From the NCBI RefSeq assembly GCF_030678915.1, contig NZ_JAUUTZ010000001.1, positions 394,023-458,022 of the forward strand: a DNA stretch of 64,000 bases, in the 5' to 3' direction. Both the position numbers and the translations under genes were made by a program. The DNA comes from Paracoccus wurundjeri (GTDB lineage Bacteria > Pseudomonadota > Alphaproteobacteria > Rhodobacterales > Rhodobacteraceae). The first letter of the stretch is position 1, and each line of letters starts with the position of its first letter. The notes below the pieces were generated by a model. The model was not told the DNA's origin. It did not search any database and saw nothing but the letters and a program-made list of their open reading frames with translations. Below are positions 1 through 8,950 of the stretch, one piece after another.

Positions 1-241
1 AGCTTTGAGAGGACGATACATGGCCATATAGCGCATGAGCCGCGGCGGCCTCGTCTTCCGGGGTCGGCCGCGCGGTCAGCACCCGCCAGCACGACCAGAT
101 CTGCAATGCGTCGGCATTCACGATCAGCCCGCCCTGCCGTTGCGCCACGGCAAGCGCAAGCGCAGATTTCCCGCTTGCGGTCGGTCCGGCAATGATCAGA
201 TGGCGCTGCGGGTCGATCCGTGAAAGATCAAAGACGTGCAT
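1..241 (-). CDS. miaA: tRNA dimethylallyltransferase MiaA (N-terminal part)
   Basis: MiaA transfers a dimethylallyl group to N6 of A37 in tRNAs that read UNN codons. Only about the first 80 residues lie in the window; the gene runs off the left edge. The start is the ATG at 241 on the minus strand. Residues near the N-terminus read [18 protein letters not shown], a P-loop with the GPTASGKS form typical of MiaA, followed by NADALQIW, which matches the family's conserved NADS/A-Q-Y/W stretch. It is divergent from pyrH. The C-terminal part cannot be checked for integrity. Confidence 0.88.
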   Translation of the reverse strand, partial: MHVFDLSRIDPQRHLIIAGPTASGKSALALAVAQRQGGLIVNADALQIWSCWRVLTARPTPEDEAAAAHALYGHVSSSQS

Positions 242-330
242 GGTTGTGTCCGGGCTGTTGATCCTGCCGGTCTTTTGCGACATTTTGCGCGGCAATTAAA
301 GCGCCATGCCCGGCAATGAAAGGACAGGAC

Positions 331-1065
331 ATGACCAAGGAACAGGGACATACGCCCACACAATACGGCCGGGTAATGCTGAAGATTTCGGGTGAGGCCC
401 TGATGGGCGATCAGGGATTTGGCCTGCATCCCCCAACCGTCAGCCGTATCGCCGACGAGGTCGAATCGGTTGCCCGGATGGGTGTCGAAGTCTGCATGGT
501 GATCGGTGGCGGCAATATTTTCCGCGGATTGCAGGGCAGCGCGCAGGGAATGGAGCGGACGACCGCCGATTACATGGGGATGCTTGCGACGGTAATGAAC
601 GCGCTTGCGATGCAGTCCGCGCTCGAAGCCAAGGGGCTTCATTGCCGGGTGATCAGTGCGATCCGCATGGATGAGGTCTGCGAGCCCTATATCCGGCGCC
701 GGGCGATCCGCCATCTTGAGAAGAAACGGATCGTGATTTTCGCCGCCGGTACCGGCAACCCGTATTTTACCACCGATACCGCCGCCACCCTGCGGGCCAA
801 TGAAATGAATTGCGAAGCGATTTTCAAGGGCACCAAGGTCGACGGCGTCTATGACATGGATCCCAAGAAGTATACCGAGGCCCGGCGTTATGACAGCGTC
901 ACCTATGACGAGGTTCTGCAGAAACATCTGGGCGTCATGGATGCCTCGGCCATTGCGCTGGCGCGGGACAACCGGCTGCCGATCATCGTGTTTTCTCTGG
1001 ATGAGCCGGGCGGGTTCCGGACCATTCTGGAAGGGCGGGGAACCTATACGCGGGTTCATATCTGA
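331..1065 (+). CDS. pyrH: Uridylate kinase (UMP kinase)
   Basis: PyrH phosphorylates UMP to UDP in the cytoplasm, feeding pyrimidine nucleotide and UDP-sugar synthesis. The 244-residue product belongs to the amino-acid-kinase fold and shows the N-terminal KISGEALMG motif, the GGGNIFRG glycine-rich loop and the [16 protein letters not shown] segment characteristic of bacterial UMP kinases. An upstream in-frame ATG exists at 316, but AGGACAGG sits just before the ATG at 331, so I chose 331. It opens a block (pyrH-frr-uppS-cdsA-dxr-rseP-bamA-skp) that is widely conserved in proteobacteria. Confidence 0.96.
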   Translation: MTKEQGHTPTQYGRVMLKISGEALMGDQGFGLHPPTVSRIADEVESVARMGVEVCMVIGGGNIFRGLQGSAQGMERTTADYMGMLATVMNALAMQSALEAKGLHCRVISAIRMDEVCEPYIRRRAIRHLEKKRIVIFAAGTGNPYFTTDTAATLRANEMNCEAIFKGTKVDGVYDMDPKKYTEARRYDSVTYDEVLQKHLGVMDASAIALARDNRLPIIVFSLDEPGGFRTILEGRGTYTRVHI

Positions 1066-1184
1066 GATTGCCTGCCCTGCCCGGATCATGGCTGTCAAAT
1101 GCCCGCCGATGCGTGGGTAAAGGCTTTGCCAAGCCATGGCATTGCGGTTACAAGCGGTGAAAATCAATTCAGAGGCAGTCCAAG

Positions 1185-1748
1185 ATGGCAGAGGACATCG
1201 AAATAGATATTGACGATCTGGAACGGCGGATGAATGGCGCGATGGAGAATTTGCGTCATGAATTCGCTTCGCTGCGCACGGGTCGTGCCTCGGCATCCAT
1301 GGTCGAACCCGTTCAGGTCGAGGCCTATGGCCAGCTGACACCTATCAATCAGCTTGGCACCGTCAACGTGCCCGAACCCCGGATGGTCACCATCAATATC
1401 TGGGACAAGGGTCTGGTGGGCAAGGTTGAAAAGGCCATCCGCGAAAGCGGTCTTGGGATCAATCCGCAGACCAATGGCACGATCATCATGCTGCCGATCC
1501 CCGAGTTGAACGAAGAACGCCGCCGGGAACTGACCAAGGTCGCGGCTCAATATGCAGAGAATGCGCGGGTCGCGGTCCGCAATGTGCGCCGCGATGGCAT
1601 GGATCAGGTCAAGAAGGGCAAAGCGAGCGGCATGCCCGAGGACGATCAGAAATTCTGGGAAACCGCGGTGCAGGAACTGACCGACAAGATGATTGCCGGT
1701 GTGGACGAGGCGCTTGAGGCCAAGCAGGCCGAAATCATGCAGGTCTGA
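1185..1748 (+). CDS. frr: Ribosome recycling factor
   Basis: Frr works with EF-G to split post-termination ribosomes so they can be reused. The 187-residue length is normal (about 185). Recognisable family segments include the N-terminal [22 protein letters not shown] stretch in parts (LRTGRAS), [14 protein letters not shown] and [29 protein letters not shown], followed by the C-terminal helical [13 protein letters not shown] region. It lies 119 bases after pyrH, in the usual pyrH-frr order. The 119-base gap contains no ORF longer than ten codons. Confidence 0.96.
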   Translation: MAEDIEIDIDDLERRMNGAMENLRHEFASLRTGRASASMVEPVQVEAYGQLTPINQLGTVNVPEPRMVTINIWDKGLVGKVEKAIRESGLGINPQTNGTIIMLPIPELNEERRRELTKVAAQYAENARVAVRNVRRDGMDQVKKGKASGMPEDDQKFWETAVQELTDKMIAGVDEALEAKQAEIMQV

Positions 1749-1754
1749 CGCAGG

Positions 1755-2492
1755 ATGGCCGCAGAACCCGCAGCAGCATTCGAAGAGACCGGCGGCGGCG
1801 ACCGGCGCCCGCGCCATATTGCCATCATCATGGACGGCAATGGACGCTGGGCGACCGAACGCGGCTGGCCGCGTCTGGTCGGGCATCGCCGAGGGGCCGA
1901 GCGTGTCAAGCAGATCGTCAGGGCCTGTCCCGATCTTGGCGTGGACTGGCTGACCGTTTATGCCTTCTCGACCGAGAACTGGAAGCGTTCGACCGAGGAA
2001 GTGCTTGGTCTGATGAAGATCTTCCGCCGCTATATCCAATACGAAGCCGAGAGCATGTCTGCCGAAGGCGTGCGTATGCGCTTCATCGGCGACCGCGACC
2101 GGCTTGATCCCAAATTGCAGTCGCTGATGTCCTCGATCGAGATGCGCACCGCCAAGAACAGCCGGCTGAACCTGACAGTCGCCATCAATTATGGCGGTCG
2201 GGACGAACTTGCGCGCGCGGCGCAGCGTCTTGCCGGAAAGGTTATGCGCGGCGAGATGAGCGAGGCCGGTGAAGATGATCTTGAGGCATGTCTTGACACT
2301 GCGGGCCATCCCGATCCGGATCTGGTGATCCGGACTTCGGGCGAGACGCGGACCTCGAATTTTCTTCCGTGGCAGGCGGCATATGCGGAATATGAATTCA
2401 CCCCGACATTATGGCCTGATTTCACCCCGGACCACCTGAAGGCCATTCTGGACAGATATGGCCTGCGCGAGCGCCGTTTCGGGGGCGTATGA
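1755..2492 (+). CDS. uppS: Isoprenyl transferase (undecaprenyl diphosphate synthase)
   Basis: UppS makes cis-polyprenyl diphosphate (normally C55) by adding isopentenyl units to farnesyl diphosphate; the lipid carries peptidoglycan and O-antigen precursors. The 245-residue protein has the diagnostic IAIIMDGNGRWATERG motif near residue 25, with the catalytic Asp of MDGNGRW, then TVYAFSTENWKRS, and the C-terminal DLVIRTSGETRTSNFLPWQAAYAE signature. It starts six bases after frr and ends overlapping cdsA by four bases, so the two are probably translationally coupled. Confidence 0.95.
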   Translation: MAAEPAAAFEETGGGDRRPRHIAIIMDGNGRWATERGWPRLVGHRRGAERVKQIVRACPDLGVDWLTVYAFSTENWKRSTEEVLGLMKIFRRYIQYEAESMSAEGVRMRFIGDRDRLDPKLQSLMSSIEMRTAKNSRLNLTVAINYGGRDELARAAQRLAGKVMRGEMSEAGEDDLEACLDTAGHPDPDLVIRTSGETRTSNFLPWQAAYAEYEFTPTLWPDFTPDHLKAILDRYGLRERRFGGV

Positions 2493-3340
2493 ACGAGAAA
2501 GAGCCGATGGTACAGAAAGCACCGGCGCCAACAGGTAAATGGAGCGATCTTTCGCGCCGCCTTGCCTCGACTGCGGTTTTACTGACCATCGGCATTCTTC
2601 TGGCGTTCGCCTCGGGCGTCTGGCTGCGATTGGGCGTGGCGGTGATTTCGGCCCTCACCTTCTGGGAACTTGCGGCGATGACCGGCTGGCGTTATCCGCG
2701 CTTTCACGCCGGGCCGTTCGGCAAATCGCGCCCGGTTGCGCTGGCGGTGATTGCCGGGCTGACGCAATTCGCGGCACTGATGATCGGCGGAGCCTGGGGA
2801 TGGGGATTGCTGTTGCTGCCTATCCTTGCTGGTCTGCCCGGCGCGGCCTCTCGCGATCGCTGGACATTTGTGATTTTCGGGATCGCGATATTGCTGGTTG
2901 CCTACGGGCTGGTCGGTTTCCGTGAAGAATTCGGGCTGGGCTTCGTGCTGTGGCTGATGGGAATCGTAATCATCTCTGACACGGCGGGTTATTTCTTCGG
3001 CCGGATCATCGGCGGACGCAAATTCTGGCCCTCGCTCAGCCCCAAGAAGACATGGTCGGGCACCGTTGCCGGCTGGATCGGCGCCCTGATCCTTGGTGTC
3101 GTGCTATGGCTTGCGAATTGGGGCGATGTGGCGCTTGTCTGGTGCTCGCCGCTGGTCTGTTTTGCAGGGCAGATGGGCGATATCGCCGAAAGCTGGCTGA
3201 AGCGGCGCGCGGGGGTCAAGGACAGTTCCAACCTGATTCCCGGTCATGGCGGCTTCATGGACCGCTTTGACGCAGTGACAGGGGCGGTTCTGGCTGCGAT
3301 ATTGCTTGGACTTATCACGAGCCTGCCAGCGGTTAACTGA
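2489..3340 (+). CDS. cdsA: Phosphatidate cytidylyltransferase
   Basis: CdsA converts phosphatidic acid and CTP to CDP-diacylglycerol, the branch point to all major phospholipids, in the inner membrane. The 283-residue protein has several hydrophobic segments and the family signature near the C-terminus: SPKKTWSGTVAGWIGA, followed by GDIAESWLKRRAGVKDSSNLIPGHGG and DRFD, which carry the metal and CTP ligands. The start overlaps the uppS stop (ATGA). The N-terminal 20 residues are polar and poorly conserved; a start slightly further in is possible. Confidence 0.93.
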   Translation: MNEKEPMVQKAPAPTGKWSDLSRRLASTAVLLTIGILLAFASGVWLRLGVAVISALTFWELAAMTGWRYPRFHAGPFGKSRPVALAVIAGLTQFAALMIGGAWGWGLLLLPILAGLPGAASRDRWTFVIFGIAILLVAYGLVGFREEFGLGFVLWLMGIVIISDTAGYFFGRIIGGRKFWPSLSPKKTWSGTVAGWIGALILGVVLWLANWGDVALVWCSPLVCFAGQMGDIAESWLKRRAGVKDSSNLIPGHGGFMDRFDAVTGAVLAAILLGLITSLPAVN

Positions 3341-3344
3341 AGAT

Positions 3345-4502
3345 ATGCGACGGATTTCCATTTTCGGAGCGACCGGATCGATCGGCGCGAACGGGATCGA
3401 CCTGATCCGGCGCGCGGGCGGAGCCGGGCTGTTCGACATCGTTGCTTTGACCGGGGGGCGCAATATTGCCCGCCTCGCCGAAATGGCGCGGGAATTGCGC
3501 GCCGAGGTGGCGGTGACCGCGCATGAGGAATTGCTTGGGGATTTGCGGGCGAGGCTGGAGGGTAGCGGGATCGAGGCTGCCGCCGGGCCCGCCGCATTGA
3601 CCGAGGCCGCATCGCGCCCCGCCGATTGGGTGCTGTCTGCGATTGTCGGCGCTGCGGGGCTTGCGCCGGGTCTGACGGCGCTTGGACAGGGCAGCGTGCT
3701 GGCATTGGCCAATAAGGAATCACTGGTCTGCGCCGGTTCTTTGATGCGGGCCGCCGCGAAGCGGGGCAAGACCCGGATCCTTCCGGTCGATTCCGAACAT
3801 TCCGCAATATTTCAGGCGCTTGGATCGGAAACCCTGGAAACGGTAAACCATGTGACCATTACCGCATCTGGCGGGGCGTTCCGTGACTGGCCGCTGGAAC
3901 GTCTGGCTGCGGCGACGGTGGCCGAAGCGTCGAACCATCCCAATTGGGCGATGGGTCAGCGGATTACTATCGACAGCGCCTCGATGTTCAATAAGGCCAT
4001 GGAAGTCATCGAAACACATGAGTTTTTCGGGTTGGACGAACATCGGATCAAGGTTCTGATCCATCCGGAATCGATCATTCATGCCATGGTGACGCATATC
4101 GATGGCGGTACGATTGCGCATCTTGGCGCGCCGGATATGCGTCACGCGATCGGTTATGCGCTTAACTGGCCGAAACGTGCCCCGCTGCCGGTGCCCGCGC
4201 TTGATCTGGCGGCGATCGGCAGACTGAATTTCCGTGAACCGGACGAAAAACGCTGGCCCGCCCTGCGCCTTGCGCGAGAGGTCATGGCAGCGGGTGGCAT
4301 GGCGGGGGCGGTATTCAACGCCGCCAAGGAGCAGGCGCTTGACGATTTCATCGGCGGGCGGATCGGCTTCACTCAAATGGCTTCGATGGTGGAGACGGTG
4401 CTTGAAGCCCTTGCGGGCAGGCCCGGTTTCGGCGATGAACCTGTCGATCTTGAAACGGTCCTGCATTGGGATCGCATCGCCCGACAGGAGGCCGCTGCAT
4501 GA
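3345..4502 (+). CDS. dxr: 1-deoxy-D-xylulose 5-phosphate reductoisomerase
   Basis: Dxr catalyses the first committed step of the MEP isoprenoid pathway, DXP to MEP, with NADPH. The protein begins MRRISIFGATGSIG, with the GATGSIG dinucleotide loop right at the N-terminus. PVDSEHSAIFQ holds the conserved metal-binding Asp and Glu, and MVEVIETHEFFG-like and HPESIIHAMV segments follow. I chose the ATG at 3345 over an in-frame upstream start because that extension would overlap cdsA and lacks homologous features. It supplies isoprenoid precursors for the nearby UppS. Length 385 residues, as expected. Confidence 0.95.
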   Translation: MRRISIFGATGSIGANGIDLIRRAGGAGLFDIVALTGGRNIARLAEMARELRAEVAVTAHEELLGDLRARLEGSGIEAAAGPAALTEAASRPADWVLSAIVGAAGLAPGLTALGQGSVLALANKESLVCAGSLMRAAAKRGKTRILPVDSEHSAIFQALGSETLETVNHVTITASGGAFRDWPLERLAAATVAEASNHPNWAMGQRITIDSASMFNKAMEVIETHEFFGLDEHRIKVLIHPESIIHAMVTHIDGGTIAHLGAPDMRHAIGYALNWPKRAPLPVPALDLAAIGRLNFREPDEKRWPALRLAREVMAAGGMAGAVFNAAKEQALDDFIGGRIGFTQMASMVETVLEALAGRPGFGDEPVDLETVLHWDRIARQEAAA

Positions 4503-5830
4503 GCGAACTGATCCCGCAATTCGGGGGCACGATCTGGACGCTGGCGGCATTTGTCATTGCATTGGCCGTGATCGTGACCGTGCATGAATACGGCCATTAC
4601 ATCGTTGGCCGATGGTCCGGGATCAGGGCCGAGGTGTTTTCCGTAGGCTTCGGACCAAGACTTTTTGCCCGTAGGGACCGGCGAGGCACAGTCTGGCAGA
4701 TCGCCGCGATTCCCTTGGGGGGCTATGTCCGCTTTCTGGGCGATGCCAATGCCGCAAGCGCGGGCACCGGCCGGCAGGTCGATCCGGCCTTCAGGCGGCA
4801 GACCCTGACCGGGGCGCCCCTTTGGGCCCGGTTCTCGACCCTGCTGGCCGGGCCGGTCTTCAACTTCATCCTGTCGATCCTGATCTTTGCGGGTTTTGCC
4901 TTTACACAGGGGCTGCCCACGCAAGAGGTTCAACTGGGAACCATTGCTCCCGCGCCGCCACAGGTCGTGAACGAATTGCAGGCGGGCGATCTGGTACGCG
5001 CCATCGACGGCAATCCGGTCACAAACTGGGGCGATATCGGCGCGGTGGCGGATAAATTGCCGATTGCGGCGCAGCATGAATGGCGGGTCGAGCGGGACGG
5101 CACGGAAATAACGGTCGCTGGTCCCGATCCGTTGCCGCCCCGGATATCCGGCGTGGCTCCGCGCAGCGCTGCGGCCGATGCAGGTTTACGCGCGGGGGAT
5201 GTCGTGATCGGTATCGACGATCAGCCCATCTCGCGATTTTCCCAGATGCCCGAGATGGTCAAGGCGGCCCAGGGCAAAGCCTTGCTGCTGGACGTCTGGC
5301 GGCCCGGAAGTGGTACCGCGCAATACAGTCTTCTGCCGAAAGAGCAGGACATCCCAAAAGCGGATGGCGGCTATGAGAAACGCTGGTTGATCGGCGTGAC
5401 CGGCGGTTCGGGCTATTTCGAGCCGGCGACCAGGTCGGTGGGGCTGTTCGAGGGGCTTTGGCTGGGGATCGCGCAGACCCGGGATATCATCCTGTCCTCG
5501 CTGTCGGGAATGTGGGCGATGATCACCGGCCAGATCGGCAGTTGCAATCTTGGAGGGGCAATCTCGATTGCGGAAAGCACCGGACAGGCCGCCAGTCAGG
5601 GCGCCGGAAATTTCCTGTGGTGGATTGCCGTATTATCCGCGGCTATCGGGTTTCTGAATCTGCTGCCGATCCCGGTTCTGGATGGCGGTCACCTGATGTT
5701 TTATATTTTCGAAGCCGTGATCGGACGGCCGCCGTCGGACCGGATGTTGAATTTTTTGACGTCGCTGGGCATGGCTGCGGTGCTGGGTTTGATGATTTTC
5801 GGCCTCACAAACGATCTTTTCTGCCCCTGA
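4499..5830 (+). CDS. rseP: RIP-type site-2 zinc metalloprotease RseP
   Basis: RseP is an inner-membrane protease that cleaves transmembrane substrates such as anti-sigma factors. The 443-residue protein has HEYGH (zinc ligands, His29 and His33) in the first membrane segment, two PDZ-like regions in the middle (for example APRSAAADAGLRAGDVVIGIDDQPI) and the second active-site motif NLLPIPVLDGGHL near the C-terminus. The ATG at 4499 overlaps the dxr stop (ATGA). A longer in-frame start at 4466 would overlap dxr by 37 bases and is less likely. Placement before bamA matches the usual envelope block. Confidence 0.94.
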   Translation: MSELIPQFGGTIWTLAAFVIALAVIVTVHEYGHYIVGRWSGIRAEVFSVGFGPRLFARRDRRGTVWQIAAIPLGGYVRFLGDANAASAGTGRQVDPAFRRQTLTGAPLWARFSTLLAGPVFNFILSILIFAGFAFTQGLPTQEVQLGTIAPAPPQVVNELQAGDLVRAIDGNPVTNWGDIGAVADKLPIAAQHEWRVERDGTEITVAGPDPLPPRISGVAPRSAAADAGLRAGDVVIGIDDQPISRFSQMPEMVKAAQGKALLLDVWRPGSGTAQYSLLPKEQDIPKADGGYEKRWLIGVTGGSGYFEPATRSVGLFEGLWLGIAQTRDIILSSLSGMWAMITGQIGSCNLGGAISIAESTGQAASQGAGNFLWWIAVLSAAIGFLNLLPIPVLDGGHLMFYIFEAVIGRPPSDRMLNFLTSLGMAAVLGLMIFGLTNDLFCP

Positions 5831-5844
5831 ACCGCGATGCGCTT

Positions 5845-5872
5845 TTGACACTGCGCCCCGGTTAAGGATACA
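5845..5872 (+). promoter_or_regulatory. Possible sigma-70 promoter for bamA
   Basis: A perfect TTGACA at 5845-5850 is followed after 16 bases by GATACA at 5867-5872, about 60 bases before bamA. The -35 is perfect and the -10 is weak, so this is a tentative call. It would allow bamA-skp to be made independently of the upstream operon. Confidence 0.38.
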
Positions 5873-5933
5873 GAAAGAGCAAAAGAAGGCGTCGGCAGGG
5901 CGTATATGCAGGCTGAAATAATGAGGGGCGGAC

Positions 5934-8237
5934 ATGAGTAAGAAACTGGGCAAGCGCGCTATCGCGCTGGTGACGGCTCTGACGATCTCGGTTCCGGCGG
6001 GATTGCTCGTGCCGCAATCGGCTGCGGCCTATGTGTTCAATGATGTGCGGATCGAGGGGGCGCAGCGGATCGAACCGGCGACCATCCTGTCCTACGCGAA
6101 TATCGCGCGCGGGCAGGACGTTTCCGCCGGAGAGTTGAACGACGCCCTGCAGAGATTGCAGAATTCCGGTCTGTTCGAGACGGTCGAGGTCGTGCCGCAA
6201 GGCGGGCTGCTGGTCATTCGGGTCCGTGAATATCCCACGATCAACCAGATCACCTTCGAGGGTAATCGCCGGATCAAGGACGAACAGCTTGCTCAGGGCA
6301 TTCAAAGCCAGGCACGCAGGGTCTATCAGCCATCCTTGGCGATGGCGGATGCTTCGAACATTGCTCAGGCCTATGCGGCAGAGGGGCGACTTGCCGCGCG
6401 TGTCGATCCCAAGATCATCCGCCGCAGTGACAATCGGGTCGATCTGGTGTTCGAAATCCGCGAGGGCGATCTGACCGAGATCGAACGAATCGGATTTACG
6501 GGCAATCGCTCTTATTCCGATCGCCGGCTGCGTCAGGTGCTGGAATCGAAACAGGCCGGATTGCTGCGTACGCTGATCCGCCGTGACACCTTTGCGCCGG
6601 AACGGGTTCCGGTGGATGAAAAACTGCTGACGGATTTCTACCGTTCGCGCGGTTTCGCTGATTTCAAGGTGCAGGGTATCGCACCGGAAATCGCGCGGGA
6701 ACGTGATGCGTTCTATATCACCTTCAACATTCAGGAAGGCCCGCGCTATCGCTTTGCGCGGATTGACACGATATCCCAGATTCCGGGGGTGGATGCCGCG
6801 CCCTTCGCGGCCCAGAACCGGGTCAAGCGCGGGGCCTATTACAATCCTGCGGCCATCGATAACACCATTCGCCGGATGGAGACCGTCGCCATTCAGCAAG
6901 GTCTCGATTTCGTCAATATCGAGCCCCGGGTAACACGGAATCCTCACGATCAGACCCTGAATCTTGTATTCGCACTGACACGCGGCCCGCGGGTTTTCGT
7001 CGAGCGCATCGATATCGAGGGAAATACCACGACACGCGATGAAGTCATCCGCCGCGAATTCACCTCTGTCGAGGGCGATCCGTTCAACCCGCGCGAAATC
7101 CGTAACGCGGCCGAGCGCATCCGGGCGCTGGGATATTTCGCGAATGCGAATGTAGACAGCCGTCAGGGCACCAGCGACGAACGGGTGATCGTGGACGTCA
7201 ATGTTGAGGAACAGCCGACCGGTTCCTTGTCATTCGGCGCATCTTACGGCGTCAATTCCGGTGTCGGCGTGAACATCTCCCTTAACGAAACCAATTTCCT
7301 TGGGCGGGGTCAGACTGTTGGCGTGACCGTCGCGACGGCCAAGGGCGACCGGCAGGCCTCGATCAATTTCATCGAGCCCTATTTCCTTGGCCGCGACCTG
7401 CGTTTCCGTTTCCGCACCTGGTATAGCGAAACCGAATCGCTGAATTCCGATTACGATACCCGTACCATGGGGCTGTCGCCATCGATCGAATTCCCGATTT
7501 CCGAGAATGGCCGGCTCGAACTGCGCTACAAGATCAATGAAGACAAGCTTGAGAATCTTGACGAGGGCAGTTCGCGAATCCTGCGGGAAGAAGAAGGGAC
7601 GCGCCTTAGTTCGGGTGTTGGTTATACCTATAGCTGGGACACGCGGCGCACAGGTCTTGATCCGCTGACAAGTTACAAGATCGAATTCGCACAGGACTTT
7701 GCGGGCCTTGGCGGTGATGTGAAAAGCGTCACCACAACCGCATTGGCCGGTGTCGAAAGCCGCGCCTGGCGTGAAGAGGTGACATTGCGCGCCGAGATCG
7801 AGGCCGGCGCAGTTCACGCGCTTGGCGATTACGACACCTGGATTCTGGATCGTTTCCGCGGCGGTGGCAAAATTCGCGGCTTTGAGCCGAACGGCATCGG
7901 CCCGCGCGATCTGAACGCGGATAACGAAGACGCTTTGGGTGGCAATTATTTCTGGGCAGCCCGGGCCGAGGCGCAATTCCCGCTTGGATTGCCCGAGGAA
8001 TACGGCATCAGCGGCGGTCTGTTCGCCGATGTTGGTTCGATCTGGGGGCTGGATCAGACGATCGGGAATGGCGGGGCTGTGGTGGACGATTCGATGAATA
8101 TCCGTGCTTCGGTCGGAGCATCGATCTTCTGGACCACGCCGATCGGGCCTTTGCGTTTCAACTTCTCGCATGCCGTCCGCAAGGAAGACTACGATGAAGA
8201 GCAGAATTTCGACCTGACGATTTCCACAAGGTTCTGA
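5934..8237 (+). CDS. bamA: Outer membrane protein assembly factor BamA
   Basis: BamA inserts beta-barrel proteins into the outer membrane. The 767-residue protein starts with a signal peptide ending near SAAA at about residue 32, followed by five POTRA-type repeats (first begins FNDVRIEGAQRIEPATIL; later ones include ITFEGNRRI, IGFTGNRSYSDRRL and VERIDIEGNTTTRDEVI) and a C-terminal 16-strand barrel. The barrel contains FRGGGKIRGFEPNGIGP, matching the conserved VRGF-like loop-6 motif. It ends in Phe (LTISTRF), as barrel proteins do. Its stop overlaps the start of skp (TGATG). Confidence 0.96.
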   Translation: MSKKLGKRAIALVTALTISVPAGLLVPQSAAAYVFNDVRIEGAQRIEPATILSYANIARGQDVSAGELNDALQRLQNSGLFETVEVVPQGGLLVIRVREYPTINQITFEGNRRIKDEQLAQGIQSQARRVYQPSLAMADASNIAQAYAAEGRLAARVDPKIIRRSDNRVDLVFEIREGDLTEIERIGFTGNRSYSDRRLRQVLESKQAGLLRTLIRRDTFAPERVPVDEKLLTDFYRSRGFADFKVQGIAPEIARERDAFYITFNIQEGPRYRFARIDTISQIPGVDAAPFAAQNRVKRGAYYNPAAIDNTIRRMETVAIQQGLDFVNIEPRVTRNPHDQTLNLVFALTRGPRVFVERIDIEGNTTTRDEVIRREFTSVEGDPFNPREIRNAAERIRALGYFANANVDSRQGTSDERVIVDVNVEEQPTGSLSFGASYGVNSGVGVNISLNETNFLGRGQTVGVTVATAKGDRQASINFIEPYFLGRDLRFRFRTWYSETESLNSDYDTRTMGLSPSIEFPISENGRLELRYKINEDKLENLDEGSSRILREEEGTRLSSGVGYTYSWDTRRTGLDPLTSYKIEFAQDFAGLGGDVKSVTTTALAGVESRAWREEVTLRAEIEAGAVHALGDYDTWILDRFRGGGKIRGFEPNGIGPRDLNADNEDALGGNYFWAARAEAQFPLGLPEEYGISGGLFADVGSIWGLDQTIGNGGAVVDDSMNIRASVGASIFWTTPIGPLRFNFSHAVRKEDYDEEQNFDLTISTRF

Positions 8238-8926
8238 TGCTGCGCGGGTTACGCATAATCCTGGCCTTCTGCCTGAATTTGTCATGGCTGATGGCCGGGA
8301 CGGCGGTTTTGGCTCAGGAATTAACCGAGGATTTCGCAACGCCGGAAACCCAGCAGGAAACGCAGCCACGCGAAAACCTTCCCAACCGGACCATCGAAAG
8401 CGATGGCGAGACGCCGGGGTTACAGGCCGCTCCTCTTCTGACGGTGGATCAGGAGCGGTTGTTTAGTGATTCCCAATGGGGCCAACGCGCGCAACGGGAA
8501 CTTGAGGAAAAGGGCAGCAAGATCGAAGCCGAGAATGAAAGGCTTGCGAAGCAACTGTCCGATGAAGAGGCGGAATTGACCGAAAAGCGTGAAACGCTTG
8601 ATCCGGCAGAGTTTCGCAAGGAGGCCGAAGCCTTCGATGCCCGCGCTACCGAAATCCGGCGCGAACGTGCGCAGGTCGTGCAGGAGCTAAGCGCCCAGGC
8701 AGAAGCTGATCGGAACAATTTTTACCGCGCGGCGCTTCCGGTCATGGGTGAGGTCATGCAGGCCCGTGGTGCCATCGCCGTGCTGGATCGCAGGACGGTT
8801 TTTGTCTCGCTAGACGCTATCGATATCACGGATGAGTTGATTGCCGCTCTGGATGACCGGATCGGCGAGGGACCGGCACAAGAAACTTCCGATCCCGAAA
8901 TCCAACCAGCGCCCTCCGATAACTGA
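8237..8926 (+). CDS. skp: OmpH/Skp-family periplasmic chaperone
   Basis: Skp-type chaperones hold unfolded outer-membrane proteins in the periplasm and deliver them to BamA. This 229-residue protein has a signal peptide ending at TAVLA (about residue 26), then a long acidic linker, then LTVDQERLFSDSQWGQRAQ, a family-like start of the mature domain. A highly charged coiled-coil of about 90 residues (ELEEKGSKIEAENERLAKQL and onwards) forms the tentacles. The C-terminus (AIAVLDRRTVFVSLDAIDITDELI) matches the OmpH body domain. It is coupled to bamA by a TGATG overlap. The linker is longer than in E. coli Skp. Confidence 0.86.
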   Translation: MLRGLRIILAFCLNLSWLMAGTAVLAQELTEDFATPETQQETQPRENLPNRTIESDGETPGLQAAPLLTVDQERLFSDSQWGQRAQRELEEKGSKIEAENERLAKQLSDEEAELTEKRETLDPAEFRKEAEAFDARATEIRRERAQVVQELSAQAEADRNNFYRAALPVMGEVMQARGAIAVLDRRTVFVSLDAIDITDELIAALDDRIGEGPAQETSDPEIQPAPSDN

Positions 8927-8950
8927 ACAAGGTCAGCTATTCCGGCTATC

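Noticed and set aside
196..1341. Long minus-strand ORF (381 codons) opposite pyrH and frr
   Set aside because: It lies wholly antisense to well-supported genes and its protein has no family motif; long antisense frames are common in GC-rich genomes with strong codon bias.
5906..5943. 11-codon ORF overlapping the bamA start
   Set aside because: Possible leader peptide, but too short and without a ribosome site to support.
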